Translations under genes and position numbers: made by a program
NCBI GenBank assembly: GCA_021155965.1
Contig: JAJNBJ010000004.1
Location: 124,001 to 188,000, forward strand
Reading direction: 5' to 3'
Source of the DNA: Flavipsychrobacter sp.
GTDB lineage: Bacteria; Bacteroidota; Bacteroidia; Chitinophagales; Chitinophagaceae
Length of the DNA: 64,000 nt
Notes under the pieces: generated by a model
Database searches by the model: none
What the model was told of the DNA's origin: nothing
What the model saw: only the letters and a program-made list of their open reading frames with translations
Part shown: positions 24,413 through 34,202 of the stretch, in pieces
Layout of the letters: every line of letters starts with the position of its first letter
How positions within the stretch are numbered: the first letter of the stretch is position 1

Positions 24413-24737
24413 TGGTAGAGCCCCGCTACGCCCGGAATGGGGGTGTGTTTATCGGGAATTACCCCCATTTTGTCACATTTTTATACCGATTTAAAGGGAT
24501 ACGATTTGTGGCATATTTTCAGGATGTTTATATTTACATTTAGGGTAATAGCATTAGTGCCTTTTTTTTATTATGTTTGTCGGGTTAGGAAAATGAAAAT
24601 ATTATGAAGGCACTAACATTTGGTATAGAAAATGCGCCTTTATACTATGTACCCTTCCGTTTTGCCGGATGGGGCTTCTTTTGTCCTATCCGAAGGTTGA
24701 TTTTAAGAAAAACAAGCTACATTTTTAATTGATTTCT
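24413..24737. other. Intergenic region with an inverted repeat and a possible 42-codon leader frame
   Basis: It contains the 10-base inverted repeat ttagtgcctt (24554-24563) / aaggcactaa (24607-24616) and the short frame described at 24604-24732. Otherwise I see nothing. Confidence 0.5.
24604..24732 (+). CDS. Possible small open reading frame (42 codons)
   Basis: ATG at 24604 opens MKALTFGIENAPLYYVPFRF, followed by AGWGFFCPIRRLILRKTSYI and FN, ending in TGA five bases before the ATG of the giant Ig-repeat gene. The spacing would suit a translated leader, and the preceding sequence taggaaaatg is purine-rich. There is no family evidence, and chance cannot be excluded. Confidence 0.25.
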   Translation: MKALTFGIENAPLYYVPFRFAGWGFFCPIRRLILRKTSYIFN

Positions 24738-27700
24738 ATGAAAAAGAAAATTATTCTTTTACCACTTGTAGGATTGCTACTGTATGTTGTGCTGACAAGT
24801 AATAGTACAGGGCCAGCTGCTAACAGTTCACTTAACGGAACAGGCTCGAACGGCGTGAATGGATGTTCGTGCCATAATCCATCCTCAACAAGTACCACTA
24901 CTGTTGGAATTGTGCTGTTGAGTGGTTCGACGGCTGTAACATCATATGTGCCAGGGAATACTTACACTATCAGGATAACCGGCACACAGACAAGCAGCTC
25001 TTTCACTTTGCCTTATTATGGCTACCAGGTGTCAACAGTGAAAGCGAGCGGGGCTGGTGCAAGCGGTGCGACGCAAGCTGGGACCTTAACCGCTCCCAGT
25101 GGCTCGCATTCCACTACATTGTCTGGCCTTGCTATTATAGAACAAAACAGCCGCATAACCGGATCCACCGGCACAGGCGGTGGTGGTGCAGGTACAATTT
25201 ACACACAAGATATTTCATGGACAGCGCCGATCGCTGGCACCGGCGATGTAAAGATATATGGTGTTATAAATGCTGTAAATGGCGACTCAGGCCCGGGTAC
25301 AGCGGATAAATGGAACAATACGAATATTACGATCTGTGAAATGCCTGCAAGTATTACCGGTACTGCATCGGTGTGTGTAGGCGCTACTACAACCCTTACA
25401 AGTGCATCGGGGACTGGGACGTGGACTAGTACGGCAACGGGTACGGCAAGTGTTTCGGGATCTGGTTCTACGGCAACTGTAACAGGTGTGGCAGCAGGTA
25501 CGGCAACCATTTCATATACTAACACTTGCGGTGACGCATCTACCGTTGTAGTAACCGTGAATACTGCACCCACTAGTGTAACAAGCAGCACCAGTTCGTT
25601 CGCATTATGCCAGAATGCGAATATTACATTGACAGGCGCACCAACAGGCGGTACATGGACAAGCACGGGCGGCGGCTTTGCCGCGGTGAATTCCACCACA
25701 GGCTTAGTAACCGGTACGGCCGGTGGCGTTTCAACTATCAGTTATACGTTATCGACCGGATGCGCGATGTCGCAGGCTGTAACGGTAAATGCGTTGCCGT
25801 CGGCAGGTACGATCAACCCAACGCCGTCGTCAGGCTGCATAGGCTCACCTGTTACTATGACCAATCCTGTGAGCGGGGGTATATGGACCGTTAGTTCAGG
25901 AGGCGGTTTTGCAACTATTAACTCTACCTCGGGAGCGGTTACCGGAACTTCAGCCGGGCCGGTGATCGTTTCATACACCGTTACCAGCAGTGCAGGTTGT
26001 GTTGGGTTTACCTCACGGACACTGACAGTAAATGCTTCCCCTGCAGCAACAACGGGTACTGCGACAGTATGCGTTGGCGGTACTACAACATTATCCAATG
26101 CTACGCCAGGCGGTACGTGGAGCGCGTTCACCGGAACAGGGTCGGTATCGCTTACACCATCCGGTACTTCAACAACTGTAACAGGCCTTACTGCAGGTAC
26201 TGCTTCGGTAAGTTATACGGTCTCAGGCTGTGCGTCTGCAACCGTAGTGACGGTGGACCCGCTACCATCGGCAGGTACCATATCGGGCATATCCAGCGTG
26301 TGCCTGGGGGGGACATCCACGTATTCAGTGTCTGCCGCAGGAGGTACATGGACCAGCAGCGCATCAGGCACTGCGAGTGTTGCCGGTTCAGGCACTACAG
26401 CAACGGTAACCGGCATGTCGTTAGGCACAGCAACCATAAGCTATACTGTTGGCAGCGGTGCGTGTACGAATACAGCAACAAAGTCAGTAACTGTGCTGCC
26501 TACCCCAAGCGGCATATCAGGCACTTTGGAAGCCTGCCAGGGGGCAAGCAGCACATTGTCCGGAACTCCTACGGGGGGTAACTGGAGCAGCGCAAGCAGT
26601 AATGTTTCCGTTAATCCGACTACCGGTGCAGTGCTGGGTATAAATGCAGGTACTGCAACTATAACCTATAGTGTAGGCAGTTGTTCGATCACGGAAGTAT
26701 TCACCGTCAATGCATCGCCATCGGTGGCAGCTATATCGGGCGGTTTGAGCCCGTGCCTTGGGACGACGGTATCTTATACAGATGCTACGCCGGGCGGCAC
26801 CTGGGCCACTACCGGAGGAACGGGATCAATAGGGCTGGCAGCAGCAGGTACAGCAGTGTCTGTAACCGGCCTGGGTGCAGGAACAGCTAACTTAACTTAT
26901 TCTGTGACCAATGGCTTTGGCTGTACCAGCATTGCTACGAAAACAGTGACCGTAAATGCACCACCATCTGCTATAACAGGTACTCTTGAGGTTTGTGCCG
27001 GTTCTAATACAGTACTGACTGGTGCAGGCATGGGGTCGTGGAGCAGCAGCGCTACCGGCATTGCAAATGTAACCTCGCCGGGCTTTACTTCTACTGTATC
27101 CGGCGTATCGGGCGGTAATGCTACCATTGCCTTTACGCTGACAGCAACAGGGTGTACAACCACATCGGAGGTGACGGTGAACCCAACGCCATCTGCAATT
27201 GCCGGCACCCCTTCCGTATGTATTGGTGAGACCACATCGCTTGCATCAACTCCTGCGGGCGGCACATGGAGCAGCAGCAATACGGCACAGGCGACGGTTG
27301 ACGCCTCGGGTATAGTTACCGGTATGGGAACAACAGCATCTACGCCCACCATTACTTATACGCTGCCGACCAGTTGCCGCATTACACGGACTATCACCGT
27401 CAACATTAACCCGGTAATAACGGGTGCAAGCGGCACTTGCGTGGGATCTTCAGTTAATCTTACAGGCAGCCCTGCTGGCGGCACATGGTCGACCGGTTCA
27501 CCGGAAGCAACGGTATCCGGTTCAGGTGTGGTTACAGGTGTATCGTTAGGCACAGCCATCGTAACTTATACCTTGCCAACGGGCTGTATAGCTACGAGGT
27601 CAATGACAATAGTTGCCGGCCCTACCGATTTCTCCGGTACACCGGTATGTTCAGGCGCAACGTTGCCCCTTTCGAGCACGCCAACGGGTGGTACATGGAC

Positions 27701-30700
27701 CAGCAGCAATCCTTCGGTTGCTTCGGTTGGTTTTTCTTCGGGCATTGTAAATGGCGGCACCGCGGGTGTAGCCAACATCACTTATACTGTAGGCGGCTGC
27801 AGCCTGGTGAAACCACAGACCGTGAATGCAAGCCCTGCAGCGATAGCAGGTTCCCCTACTGTATGCGAGGGTGCCTCTATAACGCTTAATAGCGCTACGG
27901 CCGGGGGAACATGGAGTTCCGTACCAGGCACAGGGTCGGTTTCGCTTACACCTTCGGGAAGCTCTGTATTAGTAACGGGCACCTCTATGGGCACTGTAAC
28001 TATCAGTTATTCTTTATCGTCGGGTTGCGGCGTGGCAAAGGCATTGTTTGTTAATGCAGCACCGGCAGCAACGGGGGGCACAGCAAATGCATGTGTGGGA
28101 TTAACAACAATGTTAACGAACACAGTGCCGGGCGGCACCTGGAGCAGCAGCAATACAGCACGCGCTACAGTAGGCTCGCTGACTGGTATAGTGACCGGTG
28201 TGAGCGCGGGGACGGCTAATATAAGTTACACACTTCCCGGCGGCTGTTTCGCTGTGGCACCGGTAACCGTGAACCCATCGGCACCGATAAGCGGATTGAC
28301 CTCGCTTTGCACAGGCACATCGACAACCCTGACCAATGCAATGGCAGGCGGAACCTGGGCGAGCAGTAATACCGGAGTTGCCAGCATAGGGGCGACCAGC
28401 GGGTTGATGACTGCGTTGGCCCCCGGTACAACAACCATATCCTATACATTATCAACAGGATGTGCGGCAACTATTACTGTAACAGTGATATCATCGCCTT
28501 CCCCAATCACAGGCAACCTGATCGCCTGCGTAGGGTTCACGGCGCCACTCACTTCCCCGGGTGGTGGCATCTGGACGAGCAGCAATACTATAGTGGCCAG
28601 GATCGGGTCGAACACAGGCATAGTGACCGGCGTGAGCCTTGGCACTGCTACGATCAGTTACTCACTTGGGTCCGGCTGCACTACAACATCAGTGGTGACA
28701 GTTAGCCCGAACCCTGCGGCCGTTGTTGGCGGCAACAGTGTGTGCGAGGGTTCATGCCTTTCGTTCACAGACGCCACCCCGGGTGGTATCTGGAGCATTG
28801 TTGGAACGACTGCAACGATAACAGGTACGGGGCTTGCATGCGGCACTTCTGCAGGCCTTGCTATAGTATCTTATACCTTGCCAACAGGTTGCGCAGCCGC
28901 CAAGACCATAACAGTTAATGGGCTGCCAAATGTGATCACCGGCACCATGGCGGTGTGTGCAGGTAATACTACTGTGCTGAGTTCTTTAACTCCGGGCGGT
29001 GTGTGGACAAACAGTAACCCTACGGTTGCAAGCGTAGGCTCCGGAACCGGCATGGTGAATGGCATTGCTGCCGGCACAACAACTATCGGCTATACTATTG
29101 GTGGTTGTACAAGGACAGCACAGGTAACAGTGAATGCATTGCCGGGTACGATCTCCGGCCCGGGCACTGCATGTGTTGGCCAGACAAATACTTATTCAAT
29201 AGCTACCACGGGCGGAACATGGAGCCTTGTACCAATGGTTGTGGCTACGGTTAATTCAACATCGGGCGATGTTACCGGTATTGCTGCAGGTTCTGCAACA
29301 CTAGTCTATACATCGGCTGAAGGTTGTATTTCCTTTATGCCACTTGCAATAAATGTGCCCCCTGTTGTGTCTGCAATAACGGGCACTACACTGGTATGCG
29401 AAAATGTTACCACGCCACTTGCTGATGCAACGGCGGGTGGGGCATGGAGCAGCGGCAGCACGGCAACGGCTACTGTAAATTCATCGGGTGTAGTGACAGG
29501 TGTAGCTGCCGGCACTACCGATATAACCTATACTGTTACCACCAGCGGGTGCAGTTCATTTGTTACGACGATGGTAACGGTGGACCCTGCGCCATTACCC
29601 ATAACAGGTACATTAGGTATGTGTGTGGGCGCAGGCACTACCCTAAGCGATGCAACACCGGGTGGCGCATGGAGCAGCAGTGTTACAGGTATTGCGACAG
29701 TAGGCAGCGGTTCAGGTGCAGTGGCAGGCCTTGCAGCAGGCACAAGCGTTATCTCTTACACAGGCACCAACGGATGCAGTGCATGGGCTACAGTAACCGT
29801 ACACCCGATACCTTCGGCAGGAACTATCACTATACCATCGGTAGTATGTATGAGCACACCAACTACATTGACCTCATCTGTACCGGGTGGCGTATGGAGC
29901 TCTGCTGCTGTTTCCGGCTCGGCAACCATTGGTTCATCAAGCGGCATAGTAACCGGCACCTCTACAGGTACGGCTGATATAACTTATACGTATACAAGCG
30001 CTGCAGGCTGCACAAATACAACAACAACAACAACAATTACGGTTAACCCGCTGCCTACAGCAGGCATTATAACCGGGGCTACCAATGTATGCCCCGCTGT
30101 TACCATTACATTGAGCAATGCCACAGCAGGCGGCGTATGGAGCAGCAGCGGTACATGGGCTAATGTAGGAAGTGCATCAGGTGTTGTAACCGGTGTGACA
30201 ACAGGTGTGGAAACAATTACTTATACGGTGACCAACTCTTGCGGAACTATTTCAACTACATATCCCGTTACGGTTGATCCGTTGCCGTTTGCCGGTACTA
30301 TAGGCGGAAGCACAGCAGCTATATGCCCCGGACAAACTACTAACCTCACCAGCAGCGTTTCAGGCGGTGCATGGAGCAGCAGCACAGGCAGTGTAGCTTC
30401 TGTGAGCGGCACAGGCGTAGTGACAGGAATAGCGGGGGGGACAACGGTGATATCTTATTCTGTGACCAACTCGTGCGGCACTGCCCGTGCAACGTTTACC
30501 ATTAATGTGACGCCGCTGCCTAATGTGGGCGCTATAACAGGCCCTGACAGTGTGTGTGTAGGTGATACGATATACATGGCCAATTCTGTTCCGGGTGGCA
30601 TATGGGGCAATGCAACAGGCCGTGCTGCCGTAAGCTCTACAGGCGTTGTGATCGGAATGGTTGGCGGTATAGACACCGTAAAATATTTTGTGATCAATGC

Positions 30701-31028
30701 GTGCGGCTCTTCTGCCGTTGCAACACGTGTAGTTAAAGTCAGGGATTATGGTGTTTGTCACCCTGTTGGTGTATCGCCAGTGCCTGAGATGGCAGGGAAT
30801 ATGAAAGTTTACCCGAACCCATCGGCAGGTATATTTACAGTAGAGATACCCACCCTGCAAGGGCAAGCTAGTATCAGCGTAATAGATGTGCTGGGCAAGG
30901 TTGTTGATACAAAGGTTACAAATACTGAAAAGACACTGTTCAACCTGAATAACCTGGCTGCGGGTACTTATATGGTGCGGGTGAATATGGATGGCAATAC
31001 CTACAGGCAGGCAATAGTGATACACTAA
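24738..31028 (+). CDS. Giant surface protein: choice-of-anchor V-like N-domain, about 24 Ig-like repeats, T9SS type A sorting domain
   Basis: The 2,096-residue protein starts at the ATG at 24738 with signal anchor MKKKIILLPLVGLLLYVVLT. Residues about 30-200 look like a choice-of-anchor V/Reelin-like domain with the characteristic NGCSCHNPS. About 24 repeats of roughly 75 residues follow, each built as I-G-x-x-x-V-C-x-G, then (G)GTWSSSNTAVATVG, then GVVTGVSAGTATISYT and TVTVNPLP; this is a Big2-like bacterial Ig pattern with paired Cys in each unit. The C-terminal sorting domain reads KVYPNPSAGIFTVEIPTLQG, DVLGKVVDT, LAAGTYMVRVN. It is expected to be a very long, fibrous, secreted or surface-attached protein. 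Adhesion or matrix function is an inference. Confidence 0.9.
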   Translation: MKKKIILLPLVGLLLYVVLTSNSTGPAANSSLNGTGSNGVNGCSCHNPSSTSTTTVGIVLLSGSTAVTSYVPGNTYTIRITGTQTSSSFTLPYYGYQVSTVKASGAGASGATQAGTLTAPSGSHSTTLSGLAIIEQNSRITGSTGTGGGGAGTIYTQDISWTAPIAGTGDVKIYGVINAVNGDSGPGTADKWNNTNITICEMPASITGTASVCVGATTTLTSASGTGTWTSTATGTASVSGSGSTATVTGVAAGTATISYTNTCGDASTVVVTVNTAPTSVTSSTSSFALCQNANITLTGAPTGGTWTSTGGGFAAVNSTTGLVTGTAGGVSTISYTLSTGCAMSQAVTVNALPSAGTINPTPSSGCIGSPVTMTNPVSGGIWTVSSGGGFATINSTSGAVTGTSAGPVIVSYTVTSSAGCVGFTSRTLTVNASPAATTGTATVCVGGTTTLSNATPGGTWSAFTGTGSVSLTPSGTSTTVTGLTAGTASVSYTVSGCASATVVTVDPLPSAGTISGISSVCLGGTSTYSVSAAGGTWTSSASGTASVAGSGTTATVTGMSLGTATISYTVGSGACTNTATKSVTVLPTPSGISGTLEACQGASSTLSGTPTGGNWSSASSNVSVNPTTGAVLGINAGTATITYSVGSCSITEVFTVNASPSVAAISGGLSPCLGTTVSYTDATPGGTWATTGGTGSIGLAAAGTAVSVTGLGAGTANLTYSVTNGFGCTSIATKTVTVNAPPSAITGTLEVCAGSNTVLTGAGMGSWSSSATGIANVTSPGFTSTVSGVSGGNATIAFTLTATGCTTTSEVTVNPTPSAIAGTPSVCIGETTSLASTPAGGTWSSSNTAQATVDASGIVTGMGTTASTPTITYTLPTSCRITRTITVNINPVITGASGTCVGSSVNLTGSPAGGTWSTGSPEATVSGSGVVTGVSLGTAIVTYTLPTGCIATRSMTIVAGPTDFSGTPVCSGATLPLSSTPTGGTWTSSNPSVASVGFSSGIVNGGTAGVANITYTVGGCSLVKPQTVNASPAAIAGSPTVCEGASITLNSATAGGTWSSVPGTGSVSLTPSGSSVLVTGTSMGTVTISYSLSSGCGVAKALFVNAAPAATGGTANACVGLTTMLTNTVPGGTWSSSNTARATVGSLTGIVTGVSAGTANISYTLPGGCFAVAPVTVNPSAPISGLTSLCTGTSTTLTNAMAGGTWASSNTGVASIGATSGLMTALAPGTTTISYTLSTGCAATITVTVISSPSPITGNLIACVGFTAPLTSPGGGIWTSSNTIVARIGSNTGIVTGVSLGTATISYSLGSGCTTTSVVTVSPNPAAVVGGNSVCEGSCLSFTDATPGGIWSIVGTTATITGTGLACGTSAGLAIVSYTLPTGCAAAKTITVNGLPNVITGTMAVCAGNTTVLSSLTPGGVWTNSNPTVASVGSGTGMVNGIAAGTTTIGYTIGGCTRTAQVTVNALPGTISGPGTACVGQTNTYSIATTGGTWSLVPMVVATVNSTSGDVTGIAAGSATLVYTSAEGCISFMPLAINVPPVVSAITGTTLVCENVTTPLADATAGGAWSSGSTATATVNSSGVVTGVAAGTTDITYTVTTSGCSSFVTTMVTVDPAPLPITGTLGMCVGAGTTLSDATPGGAWSSSVTGIATVGSGSGAVAGLAAGTSVISYTGTNGCSAWATVTVHPIPSAGTITIPSVVCMSTPTTLTSSVPGGVWSSAAVSGSATIGSSSGIVTGTSTGTADITYTYTSAAGCTNTTTTTTITVNPLPTAGIITGATNVCPAVTITLSNATAGGVWSSSGTWANVGSASGVVTGVTTGVETITYTVTNSCGTISTTYPVTVDPLPFAGTIGGSTAAICPGQTTNLTSSVSGGAWSSSTGSVASVSGTGVVTGIAGGTTVISYSVTNSCGTARATFTINVTPLPNVGAITGPDSVCVGDTIYMANSVPGGIWGNATGRAAVSSTGVVIGMVGGIDTVKYFVINACGSSAVATRVVKVRDYGVCHPVGVSPVPEMAGNMKVYPNPSAGIFTVEIPTLQGQASISVIDVLGKVVDTKVTNTEKTLFNLNNLAAGTYMVRVNMDGNTYRQAIVIH
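25370..30740 (+). repeat. Coding tandem Ig-like repeats (about 24 units, period roughly 220-225 bases)
   Basis: The GTW/GIW/GAW motif followed by SSSN-like sequence occurs 24 times in the translation. Units are clearly related but diverged at the DNA level, unlike the near-identical units at 20340-21400. Confidence 0.8.
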
Positions 31029-31048
31029 GCTGAAAGTCAGTAATATTC

Positions 31049-31094
31049 ATCACGGGAACTTATGGCTTTTGCCGCAGGTTCCCGTGATCGTTTT
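31049..31094 (+). terminator. Terminator-like hairpin after the Ig-repeat gene
   Basis: atcacgggaac pairs with gttcccgtgat around an 18-base loop and is followed by cgttttc, about 20 bases after the stop codon. Confidence 0.55.
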
Positions 31095-31113
31095 CAGGGC
31101 TGGCTTTTTTGCC

Positions 31114-31121
31114 TATATTTG
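31114..31121 (+). promoter_or_regulatory. TAnnTTTG promoter element of the NHL-repeat gene
   Basis: TATATTTG lies 60 bases before the ATG at 31182. Confidence 0.4.
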
Positions 31122-31181
31122 TTTTACGGATAATAATAGCTATCTTTTCAGGCTGAATCGTTTACTTATACAAGAATTTTT

Positions 31182-32531
31182 ATGATATCAAGGTTTACCT
31201 TTTTATGCTTATTGCTTATTGCTGTTTCTGCCAATAGCGGCGCCCAATACATCTATACTTATGCAGGAACAGGGTTTGGCGCATCTACCGGCACCGGCGG
31301 TTATACCGGCGACGGTGGCCTGGCTAAACATGCAAGGCTGAACAGCCCCACGGGTGTTGCTTATGACGGCATTGGCAATATTTACATAGCAGACCGTGCG
31401 AATAACGTAGTGCGCAAAGTGGCTGTGACCGGTATCATTACCACATTTGCTGGTAAGGATACGGCAGGGTATAGCGGTGACCTTGGCCCGGCAACTGCTG
31501 CAAAGCTGAACAAACCTTATAGTGTGGCTGCTGATGTGTATGGCAATGTATATATATCGGATGAGGGCAACAATGTTATCCGTAAGGTAAACGCGGGAGG
31601 GACAATATCCACATATGCAGGTACAGGTATGGCTGGATACTCAGGCGATATGGGGCCTGCAACGGCCGCTATGCTCAATGGCCCGCAGGGTATTGCCACT
31701 GATACGCTGGGCAACCTTTACATAGCAGACGCAGATAATCATGCTGTGCGTAAAGTATGGCTTGGCGGCACAATAGAAACAATAGCAGGCAACGGTACTA
31801 TTGGTTATTCGGGTGATGGTGGCTCTGCGGTAAATGCCAAGTTATACTCACCGGTGGCTGTTGCGGTTGATCCTCTCGGACAGGTGTATATAGCAGACTA
31901 TTTCAACAATGCAGTGAGGAAAATAAATGGCAGCGGCATTATTACCACTTTTGCAGGTACAGGCCCTGCAGGCTATTCGGGTGATGGCGGTGCGGCAAAT
32001 GCTGCAAAGTTGCGTAACCCTGCCGGTGTTGCGGTGTTTGGTTTCGGCCCTGTGTATATTGCTGACCAGGGAAATAATGTTATCCGTGTGGTGAACAGCG
32101 CTGGCACCATCAACCATTATGCAGGCATGTACACAAACGGTTATGCCGGCGATGGCGGCACTGCGGCAACAGCGTTGCTGAGCTCGCCAAAGGGTATAGC
32201 TGTTAACTCACTGAACAAATTGTATGTTGCCGACTATGATAATAATGTGATCAGGGTAATAGGCGCTAATAACAGTGTTAACACACTTGTTATGGCTGGC
32301 GCATTGAAAGTATACCCCAACCCTGCAACTGATGCTATGGCAATAGAAATGCCTGAGATAAACGGCAAAGCTGAGCTTTCAGTTACTGATATGCTGGGCA
32401 GGAGCGTGGGCAGCCAGACAATTGACAATGCAGCACCAAAAATAATATTGCGCGGATTGGCTTCGGGAAGTTACATTATCAGGGTAATTGCCGGTGAGAA
32501 AGTATACAGGGCACAGGTAGAGGTGCGATAG
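31182..32531 (+). CDS. NHL-repeat beta-propeller protein with T9SS type A sorting domain (paralogue)
   Basis: The 449-residue protein has signal peptide MISRFTFLCLLLIAVSANSG and six NHL-like repeats. Each has AGTGxAGYSGDGGPATAAKL, then a VAVDxxGNVYIADxxNNVIRKV block. The sorting domain at the C-terminus reads KVYPNPATDAMAIEMPEING, TDMLGRSVG, LASGSYIIRVIAGEKVYRAQ. It shares architecture and repeat phrases with the protein at 16294-17652, so the two are paralogues. It is preceded by its own promoter element and followed by a strong terminator, hence probably monocistronic. Confidence 0.9.
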   Translation: MISRFTFLCLLLIAVSANSGAQYIYTYAGTGFGASTGTGGYTGDGGLAKHARLNSPTGVAYDGIGNIYIADRANNVVRKVAVTGIITTFAGKDTAGYSGDLGPATAAKLNKPYSVAADVYGNVYISDEGNNVIRKVNAGGTISTYAGTGMAGYSGDMGPATAAMLNGPQGIATDTLGNLYIADADNHAVRKVWLGGTIETIAGNGTIGYSGDGGSAVNAKLYSPVAVAVDPLGQVYIADYFNNAVRKINGSGIITTFAGTGPAGYSGDGGAANAAKLRNPAGVAVFGFGPVYIADQGNNVIRVVNSAGTINHYAGMYTNGYAGDGGTAATALLSSPKGIAVNSLNKLYVADYDNNVIRVIGANNSVNTLVMAGALKVYPNPATDAMAIEMPEINGKAELSVTDMLGRSVGSQTIDNAAPKIILRGLASGSYIIRVIAGEKVYRAQVEVR

Positions 32532-32548
32532 TGATAAGAAAAGAATTT

Positions 32549-32582
32549 AAAAATGCGGCAATTACACTTGCCGCATTTTTAT
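32549..32582 (+). terminator. Rho-independent terminator
   Basis: aaaaatgcggcaa / ttgccgcattttt stem with loop ttacac, 18 bases after the NHL gene. Confidence 0.85.
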
Positions 32583-32616
32583 TTATAGCGCTATCCTGAT
32601 TTATTATAACGGCTTA

Positions 32617-32648
32617 TTGCCTTTTTGCTGTTCTGCGTATTACCTTTG
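32617..32648 (+). promoter_or_regulatory. Promoter of sodA
   Basis: TTG at 32617-32619 and TACCTTTG at 32641-32648, separated by 21 bases, match the Bacteroidota consensus well. The ATG is 37 bases further. Confidence 0.6.
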
Positions 32649-32684
32649 GCACGAAAATATTGTGATCAACTAAAAATCTAAATT

Positions 32685-33293
32685 ATGGTACATACACTTC
32701 CCGCGCTGCCTTATGCTTTTGATGCATTGGAGCCGCACATAGATGCACAGACCATGCAGATACACCATGGCAAACACCACCAGGCTTATGTGGACAACCT
32801 GAACAAAGCACTGGCAGGTACAGAATCTGAAAACAAAACACTTGAGGAGCTGATGGCTGATATATCTTCTTATCCGGCTGCAGTTAGGAACAATGGCGGC
32901 GGGCATTATAACCACACATTGTTCTGGTCGATACTTGGCCCGAATGCAGGCGGGCAGCCGACAGGTGATCTTGCTGCGGCTATAAATGAAGCATTTGGAT
33001 CGTATGATGCGCTGGTGGAGAAAATGAGCACTACAGGCGCTACGCGCTTTGGCAGCGGCTGGAGCTGGCTGATAGTGAAAGACAACAAACTGGAAGTTTG
33101 CTCTACACCCAACCAGGACAACCCCCTGATGAATGTAGCTGAAGTGAAAGGCCACCCGATACTGGGTATAGACGTATGGGAGCATGCGTACTACCTGAAA
33201 TACCAGAACCGGCGCCCGGACTACCTGAAAGCTATATGGAATGTGGTGGACTGGGATGCTGTGAGTGCAAGGTATAAAGCGGCTTTTGAATAA
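32685..33293 (+). CDS. sodA: Superoxide dismutase (Mn/Fe family)
   Basis: The cytosolic enzyme converts superoxide to oxygen and hydrogen peroxide. The 202-residue protein begins [20 protein letters not shown]. The four metal ligands are H27 (MQIHHGKHH), H77 (GHYNHTLFW), D163 and H167 ([15 protein letters not shown]). The active-site Gln at 144 (NQDNPLM), with Gly at the position that is Gln in Fe enzymes (NNGGGHYN), points to the Mn-type or a cambialistic enzyme. No signal peptide. It has its own promoter and a strong terminator, so it is a single-gene unit. Confidence 0.96.
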   Translation: MVHTLPALPYAFDALEPHIDAQTMQIHHGKHHQAYVDNLNKALAGTESENKTLEELMADISSYPAAVRNNGGGHYNHTLFWSILGPNAGGQPTGDLAAAINEAFGSYDALVEKMSTTGATRFGSGWSWLIVKDNKLEVCSTPNQDNPLMNVAEVKGHPILGIDVWEHAYYLKYQNRRPDYLKAIWNVVDWDAVSARYKAAFE

Positions 33294-33338
33294 TGTGGAA
33301 GTAATGTGATGGAATGTGACCAATGATAGTAAATTATG

Positions 33339-33365
33339 ATCCCGCGCCAAGCGCGGGATTTTTTT
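33339..33365 (+). terminator. sodA: Rho-independent terminator of sodA
   Basis: atcccgcgc caa gcgcgggat stem followed by seven T. Confidence 0.9.
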
Positions 33366-33460
33366 GTGCTATACTAAATGGTGAGGTTCTGCGTTTGTTT
33401 TTGAAACTCTTTTATGAGGGAAATACCAAATGACCATAAAAAATCGGTAGTGAAATTTTC

Positions 33461-33496
33461 ACGCAAAGGCGCAAAGGATACGCAAAGCACGCAAAG
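33461..33496 (+). repeat. Short CGCAAAG direct repeats
   Basis: Four CGCAAAG units (cgcaaaggcgcaaagg then acgcaaagcacgcaaag). This is a common intergenic repeat in this phylum. It precedes, and in one reading frame runs into, the gene at 33522. Confidence 0.6.
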
Positions 33497-33521
33497 TTCA
33501 TGCCGGTTTTTAAATGGTATT

Positions 33522-34202
33522 ATGATATGGGTATTGTTATTGCTGCCTGCAACTGCATTTGGGCAGGTGGATAGTTTTAGGAATAGTATTGGTTTTTTTG
33601 GTGAAACGAATGCATTGTTTACAGGTTATGGAGAGCCAATAATGAAAACTTTTGCATTGCAGTATATACGGAAGAGTAAAAAAGTACTGCAATATAAGGT
33701 AGGTATAGGCTATGGTGGTTATGAGCAACCTCCATATGCTCTTATGGACTCCATTTATGGCGATACGGCAGAAAGCAGAAGTGTTATTAAATATATCGAC
33801 TTGGGAATAATATCATTAGGAGTAGAAGCTCAACGGCAGTTTTATAGAAAGTTGCATTTTTTTGGTGGAATAGAATTACGTGCCGGTTATGGTAATGGTA
33901 CTACAGAAACTTCAATAATAAAGGAATATAATGTTGTATATAATATTCCCCCGTATAGATGGCATGAAACAGGTGTAGACTTCTCCTATAGCAGAGGCCC
34001 AAATGTAACAATGACTTATGTCGGTTTTACCCCTTATTTTGGTTTAAAACTTGAATTTAAGCGTATTACCCTTGGTACATCATTTATGAGTTATGTTTAT
34101 TACACAAAGATTAAAAAAGAGCCAAAAGGTTATGCTGATAACTCGGTAGAGTTTGATGGCGGTAACATCACACAACAGTTGTTCGTCCGATACAAATTTT
34201 AG
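33522..34202 (+). CDS. Predicted outer membrane beta-barrel protein
   Basis: The 226-residue protein from the ATG at 33522 begins with a short signal peptide MIWVLLLLPATAFGQ. The frame is open further upstream to 33414, but that part is encoded by the CGCAAAG repeat and is unlikely to be translated. Alternating hydrophobic strands with aromatic ends (FALQYIRKSKKVLQYKVGIGYGG, LHFFGGIELRAGYGNG, FTPYFGLKLEFKRITLGTSF, TQQLFVRYKF with terminal Phe) suggest an 8- to 10-strand barrel. No named family. Its stop overlaps the stop of the convergent lipoprotein gene by four bases. Confidence 0.65.
   Translation: MIWVLLLLPATAFGQVDSFRNSIGFFGETNALFTGYGEPIMKTFALQYIRKSKKVLQYKVGIGYGGYEQPPYALMDSIYGDTAESRSVIKYIDLGIISLGVEAQRQFYRKLHFFGGIELRAGYGNGTTETSIIKEYNVVYNIPPYRWHETGVDFSYSRGPNVTMTYVGFTPYFGLKLEFKRITLGTSFMSYVYYTKIKKEPKGYADNSVEFDGGNITQQLFVRYKF

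Noticed and set aside
25199-30697. Several frames antisense to the Ig-repeat gene
   Set aside because: They arise from the repeat composition and lack starts, signals and similarity.
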